Assembly: GCF_000234095.1 (NCBI RefSeq)
Contig: NZ_JH376797.1
Span: 322,493 to 386,492, forward strand
From: Centipeda infelix ATCC 43532
GTDB lineage: Bacteria > Bacillota > Negativicutes > Selenomonadales > Selenomonadaceae
DNA length: 64,000 bases
Direction: 5' to 3'
The notes under the pieces were generated by a model. That model saw only the letters and a program-made list of their open reading frames with translations, ran no database searches and had not been told where the DNA came from. Made by a program: the position numbers and the translations under genes. Of the stretch, positions 5,678 through 14,846 are shown in pieces (position 1 is the first letter of the stretch; each line of letters opens with the position of its first letter).

Positions 5678-6831
5678 TGGCCGCCGCACACGCACTTCTC
5701 AGCGCGTCGAGCGCACACCGCTGGCTCGTATGCACCGCCGCCCCGAAGCTTGAGGCTGAGTTCCCCGACACGACGAGCACCTACGCTAAGGAGGGTACGC
5801 TCGCACACGAGATCTGTGAGCTGAAGCTGACGAAGTACATCACAACAATGCCGCGTGGGACGTATACGAAGAAGCTCAACGTGCTCAAGAAGCACGAGCT
5901 CTATGACCCCGAGATGGACGAGACGACGGACACCTACCTTGACTACGTGAAACGTACGGCACTCGGTTATGCAGTGCCGCCGAGCATTCAGATCGAGCGG
6001 CGTGTGAACTTTAGCGACTACGCCCCCGACGGTTTCGGCACGGCGGACTGCCTCCTGCTTGCAGGAGATACACTGCACGTCATTGACTATAAGCATGGCA
6101 AGGGCGTTGTCGTCGATGCGGATCACAATCCGCAGATGATGCTCTACGCACTCGGGGCGATACACGACTTCGCCCTGATCTATCGCTTCAAGATTGTCAA
6201 AATGGCGATCGTGCAGCCACGCGTCGGCAGTATCAGCGAGTTCACCTGCACGGCGGACGAACTCCTGCACTGGGGTGAGACGGTCGTGAAGGTCAAAGCG
6301 GCGGAGGCTCTGGGAGAATCCCCCGTCTTTGCAGCGGGCGAGCACTGCCGTTTCTGTCGAGCAAAGCAGCAATGCAAGGCGCGCTGTGAGTACTACGATG
6401 CGGCACTGAATACAATTCCCCTGCACAGAGATCCGAGACTAATTACACTAGAGGATTTGGGGTCCTACCTCAAGAGTGCTGGAGAACTCAAGAAATGGGC
6501 AGAGGATCTCCAAGAATACGCCCTCAGCGAGTGCCTTGCCGGGAGCAACGTCCCCGGCTGGAAAGCTGTGGAGGGACGCGGCAGCCGATCCTTTACGGAT
6601 ATGGATGAAGCCTTCGCCATCCTCGAGAAGGACGGCATCGAAGAATGCCTGCTCTGGGAGCGCAAGCCGCTGACACTCGCGCAGGTGGAGAAGACGGTCG
6701 GCAAGAAGCGTTTCGCGGAACTTGTCGGCACGATGGTGGTCAAAACTCCGGGCAAGCCAACGCTCGCCCCGGAGTCTGATAAACGTCCTGCGGTCACGAA
6801 CGTGCCGCAGGCAGCAGATGTGTTTTCATAA
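5677..6831 (+). CDS. DUF2800 family, PD-(D/E)XK nuclease-like
   Basis: A 384-residue protein beginning MAAAHALLSASSAHRWLVC. The body carries ERRVNFSDYAPDGFGTADCL and HVIDYKHGKG, matching the D...E/DxK core of PD-(D/E)XK exonucleases. A four-cysteine cluster (HCRFCRAKQQCKARC) follows, like the Fe-S staple of AddB/Cas4-type nucleases. DUF2800 genes lie beside DUF2815 and a family A polymerase in many Firmicute phages and are thought to act in recombination-dependent replication. ATG 5677 overlaps the preceding TGA, so translation is coupled. The nuclease role is inferred from motifs. Confidence 0.85.
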   Translation: MAAAHALLSASSAHRWLVCTAAPKLEAEFPDTTSTYAKEGTLAHEICELKLTKYITTMPRGTYTKKLNVLKKHELYDPEMDETTDTYLDYVKRTALGYAVPPSIQIERRVNFSDYAPDGFGTADCLLLAGDTLHVIDYKHGKGVVVDADHNPQMMLYALGAIHDFALIYRFKIVKMAIVQPRVGSISEFTCTADELLHWGETVVKVKAAEALGESPVFAAGEHCRFCRAKQQCKARCEYYDAALNTIPLHRDPRLITLEDLGSYLKSAGELKKWAEDLQEYALSECLAGSNVPGWKAVEGRGSRSFTDMDEAFAILEKDGIEECLLWERKPLTLAQVEKTVGKKRFAELVGTMVVKTPGKPTLAPESDKRPAVTNVPQAADVFS

Positions 6832-6853
6832 GGAACAAAAGGAGAAAAAGAAC

Positions 6854-7531
6854 ATGAGTTACCAAACACGACCCTCGGATGTACTGCTGCGGAACGTGCG
6901 TCTCTCGTACGTCCGGTTTGACAAGGCGGTCTCGCGCAACCCCGGGCAGGAGAAGAAGTACAGCTGCACGATCCTCGTACCGAAGACGGATCTGGCGCAG
7001 AAGCAGGCGATCGATAGCGCCATTGAGGCCGCAATCGCCATCGGCCGTGAGAAGTACGGCAACGCCGTTCCCCCGAAGCCCAAGACAGTAATCTGGGACG
7101 GCGACGGCTACACGCAGTCTGGCAAAGAGTTTGGCCCCGAGGCAAAGGGGCACTGGGTGTTCACCGCGGGTCTTGCAGAGGCACGCGGTCCTGTGCAGGT
7201 GGTTGACCTGAGCCGCAACCCGATCCTCAATCAGAGTGAGATCTACAGCGGGATGTACGCCAACGTCCTCGTCAATTTCTACTTCTACAAGAATGAATCC
7301 GTCGGCGTCGGCGCTGGGCTCGGCCCCGTGCAGAAGGTCGCGGATGGTGAGCCTCTGGGCGGTGTCCTTCCCTCGGCGGATGATGTGTTTGGTGCGCCGG
7401 ACGTCGCAGCTCCAATCGGGCAGACATACGCGGCAGGGGCTCCGCCGTACGCGCAGCCGAGCGTACCGCCCAGTGTCGCCTCGGCGGCGATGCAGCCGCA
7501 GGTTAACCCACTGACCGGCGCTCCGATGTAA
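6854..7531 (+). CDS. DUF2815 family, single-stranded DNA-binding-like
   Basis: A 225-residue protein. It starts MSYQTRPSDVLLRNVRLSYV and has a central beta-rich domain (KKYSCTILVPKTD ... SGMYANVLVNFYFYKN). A low-complexity Gly/Ala/Pro tail begins about residue 165. DUF2815 proteins adopt an OB-like fold and act as phage ssDNA-binding or annealing partners of DUF2800; the flexible tail resembles that of SSB proteins. AAAGGAGAAAAAGAAC precedes the ATG. Between this gene and the polymerase lies a GC hairpin with a T run. Confidence 0.85.
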   Translation: MSYQTRPSDVLLRNVRLSYVRFDKAVSRNPGQEKKYSCTILVPKTDLAQKQAIDSAIEAAIAIGREKYGNAVPPKPKTVIWDGDGYTQSGKEFGPEAKGHWVFTAGLAEARGPVQVVDLSRNPILNQSEIYSGMYANVLVNFYFYKNESVGVGAGLGPVQKVADGEPLGGVLPSADDVFGAPDVAAPIGQTYAAGAPPYAQPSVPPSVASAAMQPQVNPLTGAPM

Positions 7532-7550
7532 CCCAAAGATCTGTAGAACG

Positions 7551-7571
7551 AGGGGGCAGCCGCCCCCTTTT
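7551..7571 (+). terminator. GC hairpin with T run inside the early operon
   Basis: AGGGGGC (7551-7557), loop AGCC, GCCCCCT (7562-7568), followed by TTTT. The stem is perfect but the T run is short, so it may be a partial terminator lowering polymerase expression relative to DUF2815. Confidence 0.6.
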
Positions 7572-7583
7572 GAGGACTTATTT

Positions 7584-9551
7584 ATGCGACATCTATCCAT
7601 TGATCTTGAAACCTACAGCGAAAACGACATTAAGCTGGGCATCGCGAAATACGTGGAATGCCCGAACTTCAAAATCCTATTATTCGCATACGCGTGGGAC
7701 TTCGGCGAGGTACACGTTGTCGATCTTGCCCGTGGGGAGGAAGTTCCCGCCGACGTGATCGACGCGCTCACAAATCCAGAGGTCACGAAGCACGCATTCA
7801 ACGCGGCGTTTGAGCTGCACTGTCTGCACCGCAGCGGTATACTGACTCCTTACAGGCAATGGGCGTGCACGCAGCTCCACGGCCTCTATCTCGGTTATCC
7901 CAAAAGCCTTGACGGCATCGGCAAGGCTCTCGGGCTACCGCAGGACAAGAAAAAGAGTGCGAGCGGTAAAGCCCTCATCCGTTACTTTTGTCTGCCGTGC
8001 AAACCGACGAAGCGCAACGGGGGCAGGACGCGCAATCTGCCGGAGCACGATCCCGACAAGTGGGAGGCGTTCAAGGCGTACAACGCGCAGGATGTTGTGA
8101 CAGAGATGGAGGTCTGCCGCCGTCTTGCGGCGTTCCCCGTTCCCGGCGCGCTGCAAGCGGAGTGGGTGACTGACCAGAAGATCAACCGGCACGGGGTTCT
8201 CCTTGACCTGGATCTCGTACGCGGTGCACTCCAAATCGACGCCGACGAAAAGCAGCATCTTATGCAGGAAGCCGCAGCGATCACGGGGCTTGACAACCCC
8301 AACAGCCGCGATCAGCTGCTCAAATGGCTCAACGACAACACGAACGTCGAGATGGAGAAGCTGACGAAGGAGAGCGTCGCCGAGGCACTCGAGGTCGCTG
8401 ACGATACTGCTGCGAAGGTGCTGGATATCCGCAGACGGCTCTCAAAGACCTCTGTCAAAAAGTACGAGATGATGAAAAATGCTGCAGCCAACACCGACAA
8501 CCGTGTGCGCGGTGTGCTCCAATTCTACGGCGCGAATCGTACCGGCAGATGGGCGGGGCGACTCATCCAGGGGCAGAACCTGCCGCGCAACTATTTGAGG
8601 AACCTCGACCTTGCCCGTGATCTCGTACGACGGGGGAATCGGGAAGCGGTCGCACTTCTCTTCGGCGATGTAGGTGATACGCTCTCACAGCTCATCCGCA
8701 CGGCGATTATCGCACCCGAGGGGAAACTGCTCTGCATTTCGGACTTCTCCGCGATCGAGGCGCGTGTGCTTGCATGGCTCGCGGGGGAGAAGTGGGTGCT
8801 TGAGGCGTTTGATCGGGGAGAGGACATCTACTGCGCGACCGCATCCGGTATGTTCCACGTCCCCGTCGAAAAACACGGCGCGAACAGTCACCTGCGCCAG
8901 AAGGGAAAGATCGCAGTGCTTGCAAGCGGGTATCAAGGCGGTCCGAACGCGCTCATCAGCATGGGTGCTCTCAAGATGGGGCTCACCGAGGAGGAGCTGC
9001 CCGACATCGTCAGCCGCTGGCGCAAGGCGAACCCTCGCATCGTGGATTTCTGGCAGAAGGTCGAGAACGCCGCACTCTATGTGATGAACACGGCGCGTCC
9101 CGTCGGTCTTGACCACGGTATTCTTTTCGCACGCGAGAGCAACCCCGCCGATGGAAGCGACTTTCTCACGATTACGCTGCCATCGGGGCGAAAGCTCTTT
9201 TACCCAAGCCCGCATCTTGCGGTCAATGCCTTCGAGCGGCAGGCGCTCCATTACCGTACGCAGGTCGGCGCGAACTGGGGCACAAACAGTACCTACGGCG
9301 GCAAACTCACGGAGAATATCACGCAGGCAGTCGCACGCGACTGCCTCGCTGCGGCGATCACGCGCCTCACGGAGGCGGGCTATCCTATTGTCATGCACGT
9401 CCATGATGAGGTCGTGATCGAGATCGACGAACTGAATCCGGAGGAAACGCTCGCAGCGGTCAATGCCATCATGGCCGAGCCGTTGCAGTGGGCGCTAGGA
9501 CTGCACCTGACCGCTGCGGGATTCACCAGCAAATACTACATGAAGGACTGA
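7584..9551 (+). CDS. Phage family A DNA polymerase with 3'-5' exonuclease
   Basis: A 655-residue protein. The exonuclease motif I SIDLETYS is at residues 5-12. The polymerase half has motif A DFSAIEARVLAWLAGE at ~387, a motif B region around KGKIAVLASGYQGG, and motif C HDEVVIE at 607-613. The 5'-3' nuclease of bacterial Pol I is absent, as usual in phage enzymes of this type. It copies phage DNA with the primase-helicase encoded next. The start at 7584 has only a weak GAGG upstream, and the hairpin at 7551 precedes it. Confidence 0.93.
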   Translation: MRHLSIDLETYSENDIKLGIAKYVECPNFKILLFAYAWDFGEVHVVDLARGEEVPADVIDALTNPEVTKHAFNAAFELHCLHRSGILTPYRQWACTQLHGLYLGYPKSLDGIGKALGLPQDKKKSASGKALIRYFCLPCKPTKRNGGRTRNLPEHDPDKWEAFKAYNAQDVVTEMEVCRRLAAFPVPGALQAEWVTDQKINRHGVLLDLDLVRGALQIDADEKQHLMQEAAAITGLDNPNSRDQLLKWLNDNTNVEMEKLTKESVAEALEVADDTAAKVLDIRRRLSKTSVKKYEMMKNAAANTDNRVRGVLQFYGANRTGRWAGRLIQGQNLPRNYLRNLDLARDLVRRGNREAVALLFGDVGDTLSQLIRTAIIAPEGKLLCISDFSAIEARVLAWLAGEKWVLEAFDRGEDIYCATASGMFHVPVEKHGANSHLRQKGKIAVLASGYQGGPNALISMGALKMGLTEEELPDIVSRWRKANPRIVDFWQKVENAALYVMNTARPVGLDHGILFARESNPADGSDFLTITLPSGRKLFYPSPHLAVNAFERQALHYRTQVGANWGTNSTYGGKLTENITQAVARDCLAAAITRLTEAGYPIVMHVHDEVVIEIDELNPEETLAAVNAIMAEPLQWALGLHLTAAGFTSKYYMKD

Positions 9552-9564
9552 GGGAGGCGATGAT

Positions 9565-12000
9565 TTGCAAAACGATCGCATCACACATATCAGCGTCGGA
9601 CGAAGTCGTACCTCGAAAGAGTGGCAGCGCACCGAGTATCTCTGGAGCGAATTTGTCGAACGGCTCCGCACACCTGCGCGAACGGATGAAACCGTTGAGC
9701 AGTACCACGCTCTACCAAAGAAGGAGCAGGGCAGGCTAAAGGATGTTGGCGGCTTTGTCGGCGGTACGCTCAAAGGTCTCCAGCGTAAGGCAGCGAACGT
9801 CGAGAGCCGTGATCTCATCACGCTAGACCTCGATGCAATCGCGCCCGGAGAGACCGACGCAATCATTCGCCGCATCGCAGGCCTCGGCGTCGCGTACGCC
9901 GTCTATAGTACGCGCAGCCATACCGAGCATCATCCGCGTCTTCGTGCGATCTTCCCGACGGATCGGAGCGTCACAGCGGACGAATACGAGCCGATCGCGC
10001 GCAAGATTGCAAGCCTCATCGGAATTGATCTTTGCGATCCGACGACGTTTGAGGCGAGCCGCCTCATGTTCTGGCCAAGCTGCAGCAAGGACGCCATCTA
10101 TGTGTTCTCGTATGAGGACAAGCCGTTTCTTTCATCGGACGGGATTCTCAGCACGTACGAGGACTGGCACGATGTGCGGACATGGCCGCAGGTGCCGGGT
10201 GCAAACGAGGCGAAGGAGCGGCTGGCACTCTCCAAGCAGTCGGATCCGACGAAGAAAACGGGCATCGTCGGCGCGTTCTGCCGTACCTATGACATTCTCG
10301 GCGCAATCGAGAATTATATCCCACACGCCTACGAACCGACGGACAGTAGTGACCGACTGACGTTCGCGATGGGATCCACGGTCGCAGGTGCGGTGCTCTA
10401 TGACGATAACAAGTTCCTCTATTCGCATCATGCGACGGATCCATGCAGCGGTCAGCTGGTCAACGCGTTTGATCTCATCCGCCTGCATAAGTTCGCAGAG
10501 CTGGATGAGCCTGCGAAGGAGGGAACGCCAAACAACCGGCTGCCGTCGTTCCTTGCGATGCAGAAGGAGGCACTCGCAGATGCAGCCGTCGCCACGGAGC
10601 TGCAAACGGAACGCGCCGCACAGGCGGCGGACGTGTTCGGGATGGCAGAGCCTTCGGAGCACACGGAAACGGGCGGCGGGGTGGAGAATCCTGCAGTCGA
10701 TGTGAACTGGATGCGCACAGCAGGAATCCAGTTCAGCGACACGGGGAAGCCGAAAAAGACAATGGACAACATAGTGCGGATTCTTCGGAACGATCCGCTG
10801 CTGAAAGGTAGGATCGCCGTCGAAAAGTTCTCCCTGCGGATGCTTGTCTTTGGTACACTGCCATGGAACCCGTCAGACAAACAGCGCGTGTGGTCGGATC
10901 ACGACGACGCGGGCGTGCAGTGGTATCTGGAATACCGTTTCGATATCACCGGCAAGGATAAGATTCTCAGCGCAGTTCAACTTGCTGCCGAGCAGAATGG
11001 ATTCAACGCCGTAACGCAGTACCTTGAGGGGCTGACGTGGGACGGTGCTGCGCGTCTGGATACCCTCTTTCACGATTATCTGGGTGCCGTGGATGAACCC
11101 TATACGCGAGCCGTCTGCCGTAAATCGTTCGTTGCCGCTGTCGCGCGAGCGATGCACCCCGGATGCAAGTATGACTATGTACCCGTTCTCATCGGGCGGC
11201 AGGGGCTTGGCAAGAGCACACTTCTTGCGAAGATGGCAAAGGAATGGTTCAGTGACAGTTTTTCCTCCTTCGACGGCAAGGATGCGCTCGAAGGGATTCA
11301 AGGAAAGTTGCTGATCGAGCTTGCCGAGATGACGGGCTACACGCGGTCAGAGGAGAATATGATCAAGCAGTTCCTCTCACGCACAAGCGATTTCTTCCGT
11401 ATGCCGTTCGGGCGCAGAGCAGCCGAATTTCCCCGTCAATGCGTTTTCTTTGGGTCAAGCAACGATCACGAGTTCCTAAAGGATTCGACTGGAAATCGCC
11501 GCTTTTGGCCGGTGGACGTTGGAAAGTGCCCGGTGCAAAAGAGCATCTGGGAGGATCTGCCGCATGAGGTTGACCAGATCTGGGCGGAAGCTGTGGCAAG
11601 ATTTAGGCAGGGCGAGGCGCTCTATCTGGACGATCAGGAAGTCATTCAGGCGGCATTAGACAACCAAAGCGGGCACCGAGAAGTCAATATCAGGGAAGGC
11701 CTGATTGCCGAGTTCATCACGCGCCCCATTCCAACGAACTGGAACATGATGAAGCTGCCCGAGCGAAAAATCTTCTGGAGCGGCGTCATGGAGGATCGCG
11801 GTGACCTCATCCCGCGCGATCGGGTCTGTGCGCTTGAGATCTGGTGCGAGTGCTTCGACGGCGAGCCGAAGTTCATGCGGCGTGGCGATGCGAAGGAGAT
11901 CAACAAGATCCTAGAAAACCTTCCGGGCGTTATCCGCGACGATGCCACAAGGCGATTCGGGTACTGCGGCGTGCAGCGCGGATTCCATATCATAAACTGA
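9565..12000 (+). CDS. Phage primase-helicase, virulence-associated E/D5 type
   Basis: An 811-residue protein starting at TTG 9565 behind AGGGAGG. The N-terminal ~250 residues look like an archaeo-eukaryotic primase: LDLDAI places a DxD at 88-90, and YSTRSH gives the catalytic His at ~119. The C-terminal half is a VirE/superfamily 3-like ATPase with Walker A GRQGLGKST at ~544-552 and LLIELAEM as Walker B-like strand. Together they prime and unwind phage DNA for the polymerase just upstream. The primase call rests on motif order, the helicase call on the family. It is followed by an origin-like gap. Confidence 0.9.
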   Translation: MQNDRITHISVGRSRTSKEWQRTEYLWSEFVERLRTPARTDETVEQYHALPKKEQGRLKDVGGFVGGTLKGLQRKAANVESRDLITLDLDAIAPGETDAIIRRIAGLGVAYAVYSTRSHTEHHPRLRAIFPTDRSVTADEYEPIARKIASLIGIDLCDPTTFEASRLMFWPSCSKDAIYVFSYEDKPFLSSDGILSTYEDWHDVRTWPQVPGANEAKERLALSKQSDPTKKTGIVGAFCRTYDILGAIENYIPHAYEPTDSSDRLTFAMGSTVAGAVLYDDNKFLYSHHATDPCSGQLVNAFDLIRLHKFAELDEPAKEGTPNNRLPSFLAMQKEALADAAVATELQTERAAQAADVFGMAEPSEHTETGGGVENPAVDVNWMRTAGIQFSDTGKPKKTMDNIVRILRNDPLLKGRIAVEKFSLRMLVFGTLPWNPSDKQRVWSDHDDAGVQWYLEYRFDITGKDKILSAVQLAAEQNGFNAVTQYLEGLTWDGAARLDTLFHDYLGAVDEPYTRAVCRKSFVAAVARAMHPGCKYDYVPVLIGRQGLGKSTLLAKMAKEWFSDSFSSFDGKDALEGIQGKLLIELAEMTGYTRSEENMIKQFLSRTSDFFRMPFGRRAAEFPRQCVFFGSSNDHEFLKDSTGNRRFWPVDVGKCPVQKSIWEDLPHEVDQIWAEAVARFRQGEALYLDDQEVIQAALDNQSGHREVNIREGLIAEFITRPIPTNWNMMKLPERKIFWSGVMEDRGDLIPRDRVCALEIWCECFDGEPKFMRRGDAKEINKILENLPGVIRDDATRRFGYCGVQRGFHIIN

Positions 12001-12252
12001 ACAGATGTAACACAATAAGAGTACGCCGTAACAATGAAGGTTTTTTATGTTTCTTCATTTTTGTTGTTACGCTTGTAAATTACGCGCTAAACCCTTATAT
12101 CTCTAAGGATTATACATATTATGTAACATGTAACTTATATTTATATAAATATATAAATTAGGGGATTAGGGGGCATTACACATAGCCTACACCGCCTAAT
12201 TTATATATCTATATGTGCGTGTGTGACATTGTTACACGGAAAGGAGCTCGGG
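12001..12252. other. AT-rich, repeat-bearing gap: candidate replication origin
   Basis: This 250-base gap holds no gene. It contains TGTAAC at 12006-12011, 12122-12127 and 12129-12134, and GTTAC in the opposite sense at 12066-12070 and 12231-12235. AATGAAG/CTTCATT form a hairpin near 12033-12058. ATATATAAATTAGG (12149-12162) is repeated perfectly inverted at 12195-12208, with a 32-base loop. The middle is almost pure A+T. Its position between the primase-helicase and nuclease/helicase genes fits an origin. No search or experiment supports this yet. Confidence 0.5.
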
Positions 12253-12579
12253 ATGAAAGAACGAGATATCGAAGTGCTGCTGCGCGATGGCGTCAAGCAG
12301 TTGGGCGGCAAAGCCTATAAATGGACATCGCCGGGGAATGCAGGTGTGCCCGACCGCATCGTTATTCTTCCGGGAGGGCGGATTGTATTCGTGGAACTGA
12401 AGCAGGAATGTGGGCGTCTGACACGGCTGCAGAAGGTGCAGCAGGAACAGCTGACCCGCCTCAAGGTGCCTGTGGCGACGCTGTACGGCATCGCAGACGT
12501 ACGCAAGTTTTTGGACTGGGCAAAGGAGCACAGCACGTATGATCTTCAAAGCACATCCGTACCAAAAGTACTGCATTGA
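12253..12579 (+). CDS. VRR-NUC domain nuclease
   Basis: A 108-residue protein. Residues ~20-65 carry the VRR-NUC pattern GNAGVPDRIVILPGGRIVFV followed by ELKQECGRLT. The D in PDR and the ExK in VELK match the PD-(D/E)XK catalytic triad. Such single-domain nucleases, often beside an SNF2 helicase in phages, act on branched or flapped DNA. AAAGGAGCTCGGG precedes the ATG at 12253. Its end overlaps the helicase start by 41 bases, a strong sign that they work together. Confidence 0.9.
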   Translation: MKERDIEVLLRDGVKQLGGKAYKWTSPGNAGVPDRIVILPGGRIVFVELKQECGRLTRLQKVQQEQLTRLKVPVATLYGIADVRKFLDWAKEHSTYDLQSTSVPKVLH

Positions 12580-13918
12580 TCGGCTCATCGTTGATCCGCG
12601 CGTTGCTCTCTTTCTGGACATGGGGCTTGGTAAGACGATCATCACGCTGTCGGCGATCTATCACCTGAAATACGCACGGTTCGCCGTCCGTAAGGTGCTT
12701 ATCATTGCGCCGAAGAAGGTCGCGGAGGCGACGTGGCAGCGCGAGGCGGCAAAATGGGACGGGGTGCACATCCTCCGAATGCAGATGGTTCTCGGCACAC
12801 AAGCACGGCGGTTGCGGGCGCTGAATACGCCCGCCGACATTTACATCATCAATCGCGAAAACGTGTCGTGGCTCGTGGAGCATTACCGAAATGACTGGCC
12901 GTTTGACATGGTGGTCGTCGACGAATCCAGCAGCTTCAAGAATCCGCGTGCCAAACGATTCAAGGCGTTGTCGTACATGTATCCGCACATCAAGCGGATG
13001 GTGCTTCTCACGGGGACGCCAAGCCCGAACGGGATCATCGACCTTTGGAGTCAGATCTATCTTCTGGATCGGGGCGAGCGTCTCGGCAGCACGTTTTCAG
13101 GCTTTCGTAATCGGTATTTCACACCCGGGGAGCGGTCGCGTGACATTATCTATACCTACGACCCGAAAGATGGTGCAGAGGACGCTATTATGAGCGCCAT
13201 CGGCGACATCGCAGTGAGTATGAAGGCGGCGGACTATCTGCAGCTGCCGCCCGTGGTCGAGGATACGATCCCCGTCGTACTGGATGTAAAGGCGCGCAAG
13301 GCGTACGACACGATGGAGCGGACGATGGTGCTGGAACTCCTGCAGAGCGGCGAGCAGATCACGGCGGCGAGTGCTGCGGCACTCTCGAACAAGCTGCAGC
13401 AGCTTGCCAACGGGGCGGTCTACAACGAGGAGCACAAGTCTCATGCGGTGCATGACTGCAAGATTGAGGCGTTCATGGAGCTGATTGAGCAGTTGGGCGG
13501 GAAATCTGCGCTGGTCTTTTACAACTTTCAGCACGATCTTGCGCGGCTTCTCGAAGTACTGCGTCAAACGAAGCTGCGCGTGCGCATCCTGCGCGGAGCA
13601 GAGGATGAGCTGGCGTGGAATCGGGGCGAGGTGGATATTCTCCTTGCGCATCCTGCGAGTGCCGCCTACGGGCTGAACCTGCAGGACGGGGGCAGCCATG
13701 TCGTCTGGTACGGGTTGAACTGGAGCCTTGAACTGTATCAGCAGGCAAATAAGCGTCTGCATCGGCAGGGACAGACCCGGACGGTTATCGTGCACCATCT
13801 CGTCTGCGTGGATACGCGCGATGAGGACATCCTGCGTGCGATCGGCATGAAGGAGCGGGCGCAGGAGTTCGTTCTTGAGAGCCTCAAGGCTCGCATCGAT
13901 AAGTACAGAGTACACTGA
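12539..13918 (+). CDS. SNF2-type DEAD/DEAH helicase
   Basis: A 459-residue protein. Motif I DMGLGKT is at 27-33, motif II VVVDESS has its Asp at 128, motif III is LTGTPSPN, and motif VI QANKRLHRQGQTR lies near the C-terminus. This is the short SNF2 translocase common in Firmicute phages, encoded with VRR-NUC. It probably remodels or unwinds recombination and replication intermediates for the nuclease. Confidence 0.92.
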   Translation: MIFKAHPYQKYCIDRLIVDPRVALFLDMGLGKTIITLSAIYHLKYARFAVRKVLIIAPKKVAEATWQREAAKWDGVHILRMQMVLGTQARRLRALNTPADIYIINRENVSWLVEHYRNDWPFDMVVVDESSSFKNPRAKRFKALSYMYPHIKRMVLLTGTPSPNGIIDLWSQIYLLDRGERLGSTFSGFRNRYFTPGERSRDIIYTYDPKDGAEDAIMSAIGDIAVSMKAADYLQLPPVVEDTIPVVLDVKARKAYDTMERTMVLELLQSGEQITAASAAALSNKLQQLANGAVYNEEHKSHAVHDCKIEAFMELIEQLGGKSALVFYNFQHDLARLLEVLRQTKLRVRILRGAEDELAWNRGEVDILLAHPASAAYGLNLQDGGSHVVWYGLNWSLELYQQANKRLHRQGQTRTVIVHHLVCVDTRDEDILRAIGMKERAQEFVLESLKARIDKYRVH

Positions 13919-13931
13919 GGAGGACTACGAA

Positions 13932-14558
13932 ATGCTGATTTTCATGAAGAATGCCAAGAAGTTTTTGGATCTGAAAAGCGATAACGAAAAATTTCACGCA
14001 CTGCATTATACGGACTGTCGTGTGTATGCCTCGAATCCGTACATGATGGTCTGGATTGACGGAGCCTTCGGCAAGGGGGGAGCCTATGATTTTTTGACGG
14101 GGGCGGAACTTGACGCAGAAATGCCGGATTTTGCGAAGGTGATTCCTCCGGTTAAAGATACCTCGGCCTATGCCATCTATTCGGCGGCAGAAATTGAGGA
14201 GCTGCATACGTTTCTCAAAGGGGTGGTCGCTATGTCTGCAAAGAGAAAGGATCCGCTGTCTGTGCAGCTGGAGTGGGAGCCTGTGATTATGGCGTTCAAA
14301 GTACGCGAGCCGAAGCTGCAGGTACAGTATGATGCGGCATCGTATGCGAAGAACCATCCGCACGATGAACACGAAAAGGCTTGTGCCAACGTTAAGTTCC
14401 TTGCCGATATCGTCGGTTACTTCGCACAGCGCAAGACGGAGGTACGTATGTATGCACCGCTTCGCGTATCGCTGCAGACACCTATTCTCTTTACTGCGGA
14501 GGGAACAGGAGCAGTATTGAGTCAGCGGCGTGATATGACGATTTATAAGCGTGATTAG
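13932..14558 (+). CDS. Unknown replication-operon protein, possibly clamp-like
   Basis: A 208-residue protein starting MLIFMKNAKKFLDLKSDNEK, preceded by GAGGAGGACTACGA. No motif is decisive. Alternating beta strands and a final segment with YAPLRVSLQTPILFTAEG resemble the last strands of sliding-clamp subunits, and the gene lies in the replication operon of a phage that encodes its own polymerase. I treat the clamp idea as a hypothesis. It could equally be an unrelated beta-rich accessory protein. Confidence 0.55.
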   Translation: MLIFMKNAKKFLDLKSDNEKFHALHYTDCRVYASNPYMMVWIDGAFGKGGAYDFLTGAELDAEMPDFAKVIPPVKDTSAYAIYSAAEIEELHTFLKGVVAMSAKRKDPLSVQLEWEPVIMAFKVREPKLQVQYDAASYAKNHPHDEHEKACANVKFLADIVGYFAQRKTEVRMYAPLRVSLQTPILFTAEGTGAVLSQRRDMTIYKRD

Positions 14559-14570
14559 GGAGGGTGAAAA

Positions 14571-14846
14571 ATGGCAGATCAGAAATATCCGCAGAGTGCG
14601 GAGTCGAATGAATACAGATACATTGATTTTGAGTGGTTGGATGAGATTGCCACGGGACTGACAGCGGGCGCGGAGAAGCATCCTGGCGAAACATGGCACG
14701 ATATCCCTGCGAAGGAGCACGCTGCACGGGCTCTGCGGCATCTCTCGATGTGGCTTGCTGGCGATCGGAGTGACAGACATATCATCAACGCGAGTATGCG
14801 CTGCATGATGGCGCGGGCGATGGAGCGTGAGGGAGGAAAAGAATGA
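14571..14846 (+). CDS. dATP/dGTP diphosphohydrolase-like protein (DUF5664)
   Basis: A 91-residue protein. FEWLDEIATGLTAGAEKHPG, then a HAARALRHLSMWLAGDRSD helix, matches the all-alpha DUF5664 nucleotide pyrophosphohydrolase-like domain, which carries conserved Glu, His and Arg residues. In phages these proteins adjust the dNTP pool or remove modified nucleotides. AGGGAGGGTGAAAA precedes the ATG. The stop overlaps the DUF1492 start. Confidence 0.75.
   Translation: MADQKYPQSAESNEYRYIDFEWLDEIATGLTAGAEKHPGETWHDIPAKEHAARALRHLSMWLAGDRSDRHIINASMRCMMARAMEREGGKE

Noticed and set aside
5122-6426. 434-residue leftward open frame opposite DUF2800
   Set aside because: Shadow of codon bias; no start signal and no domain.
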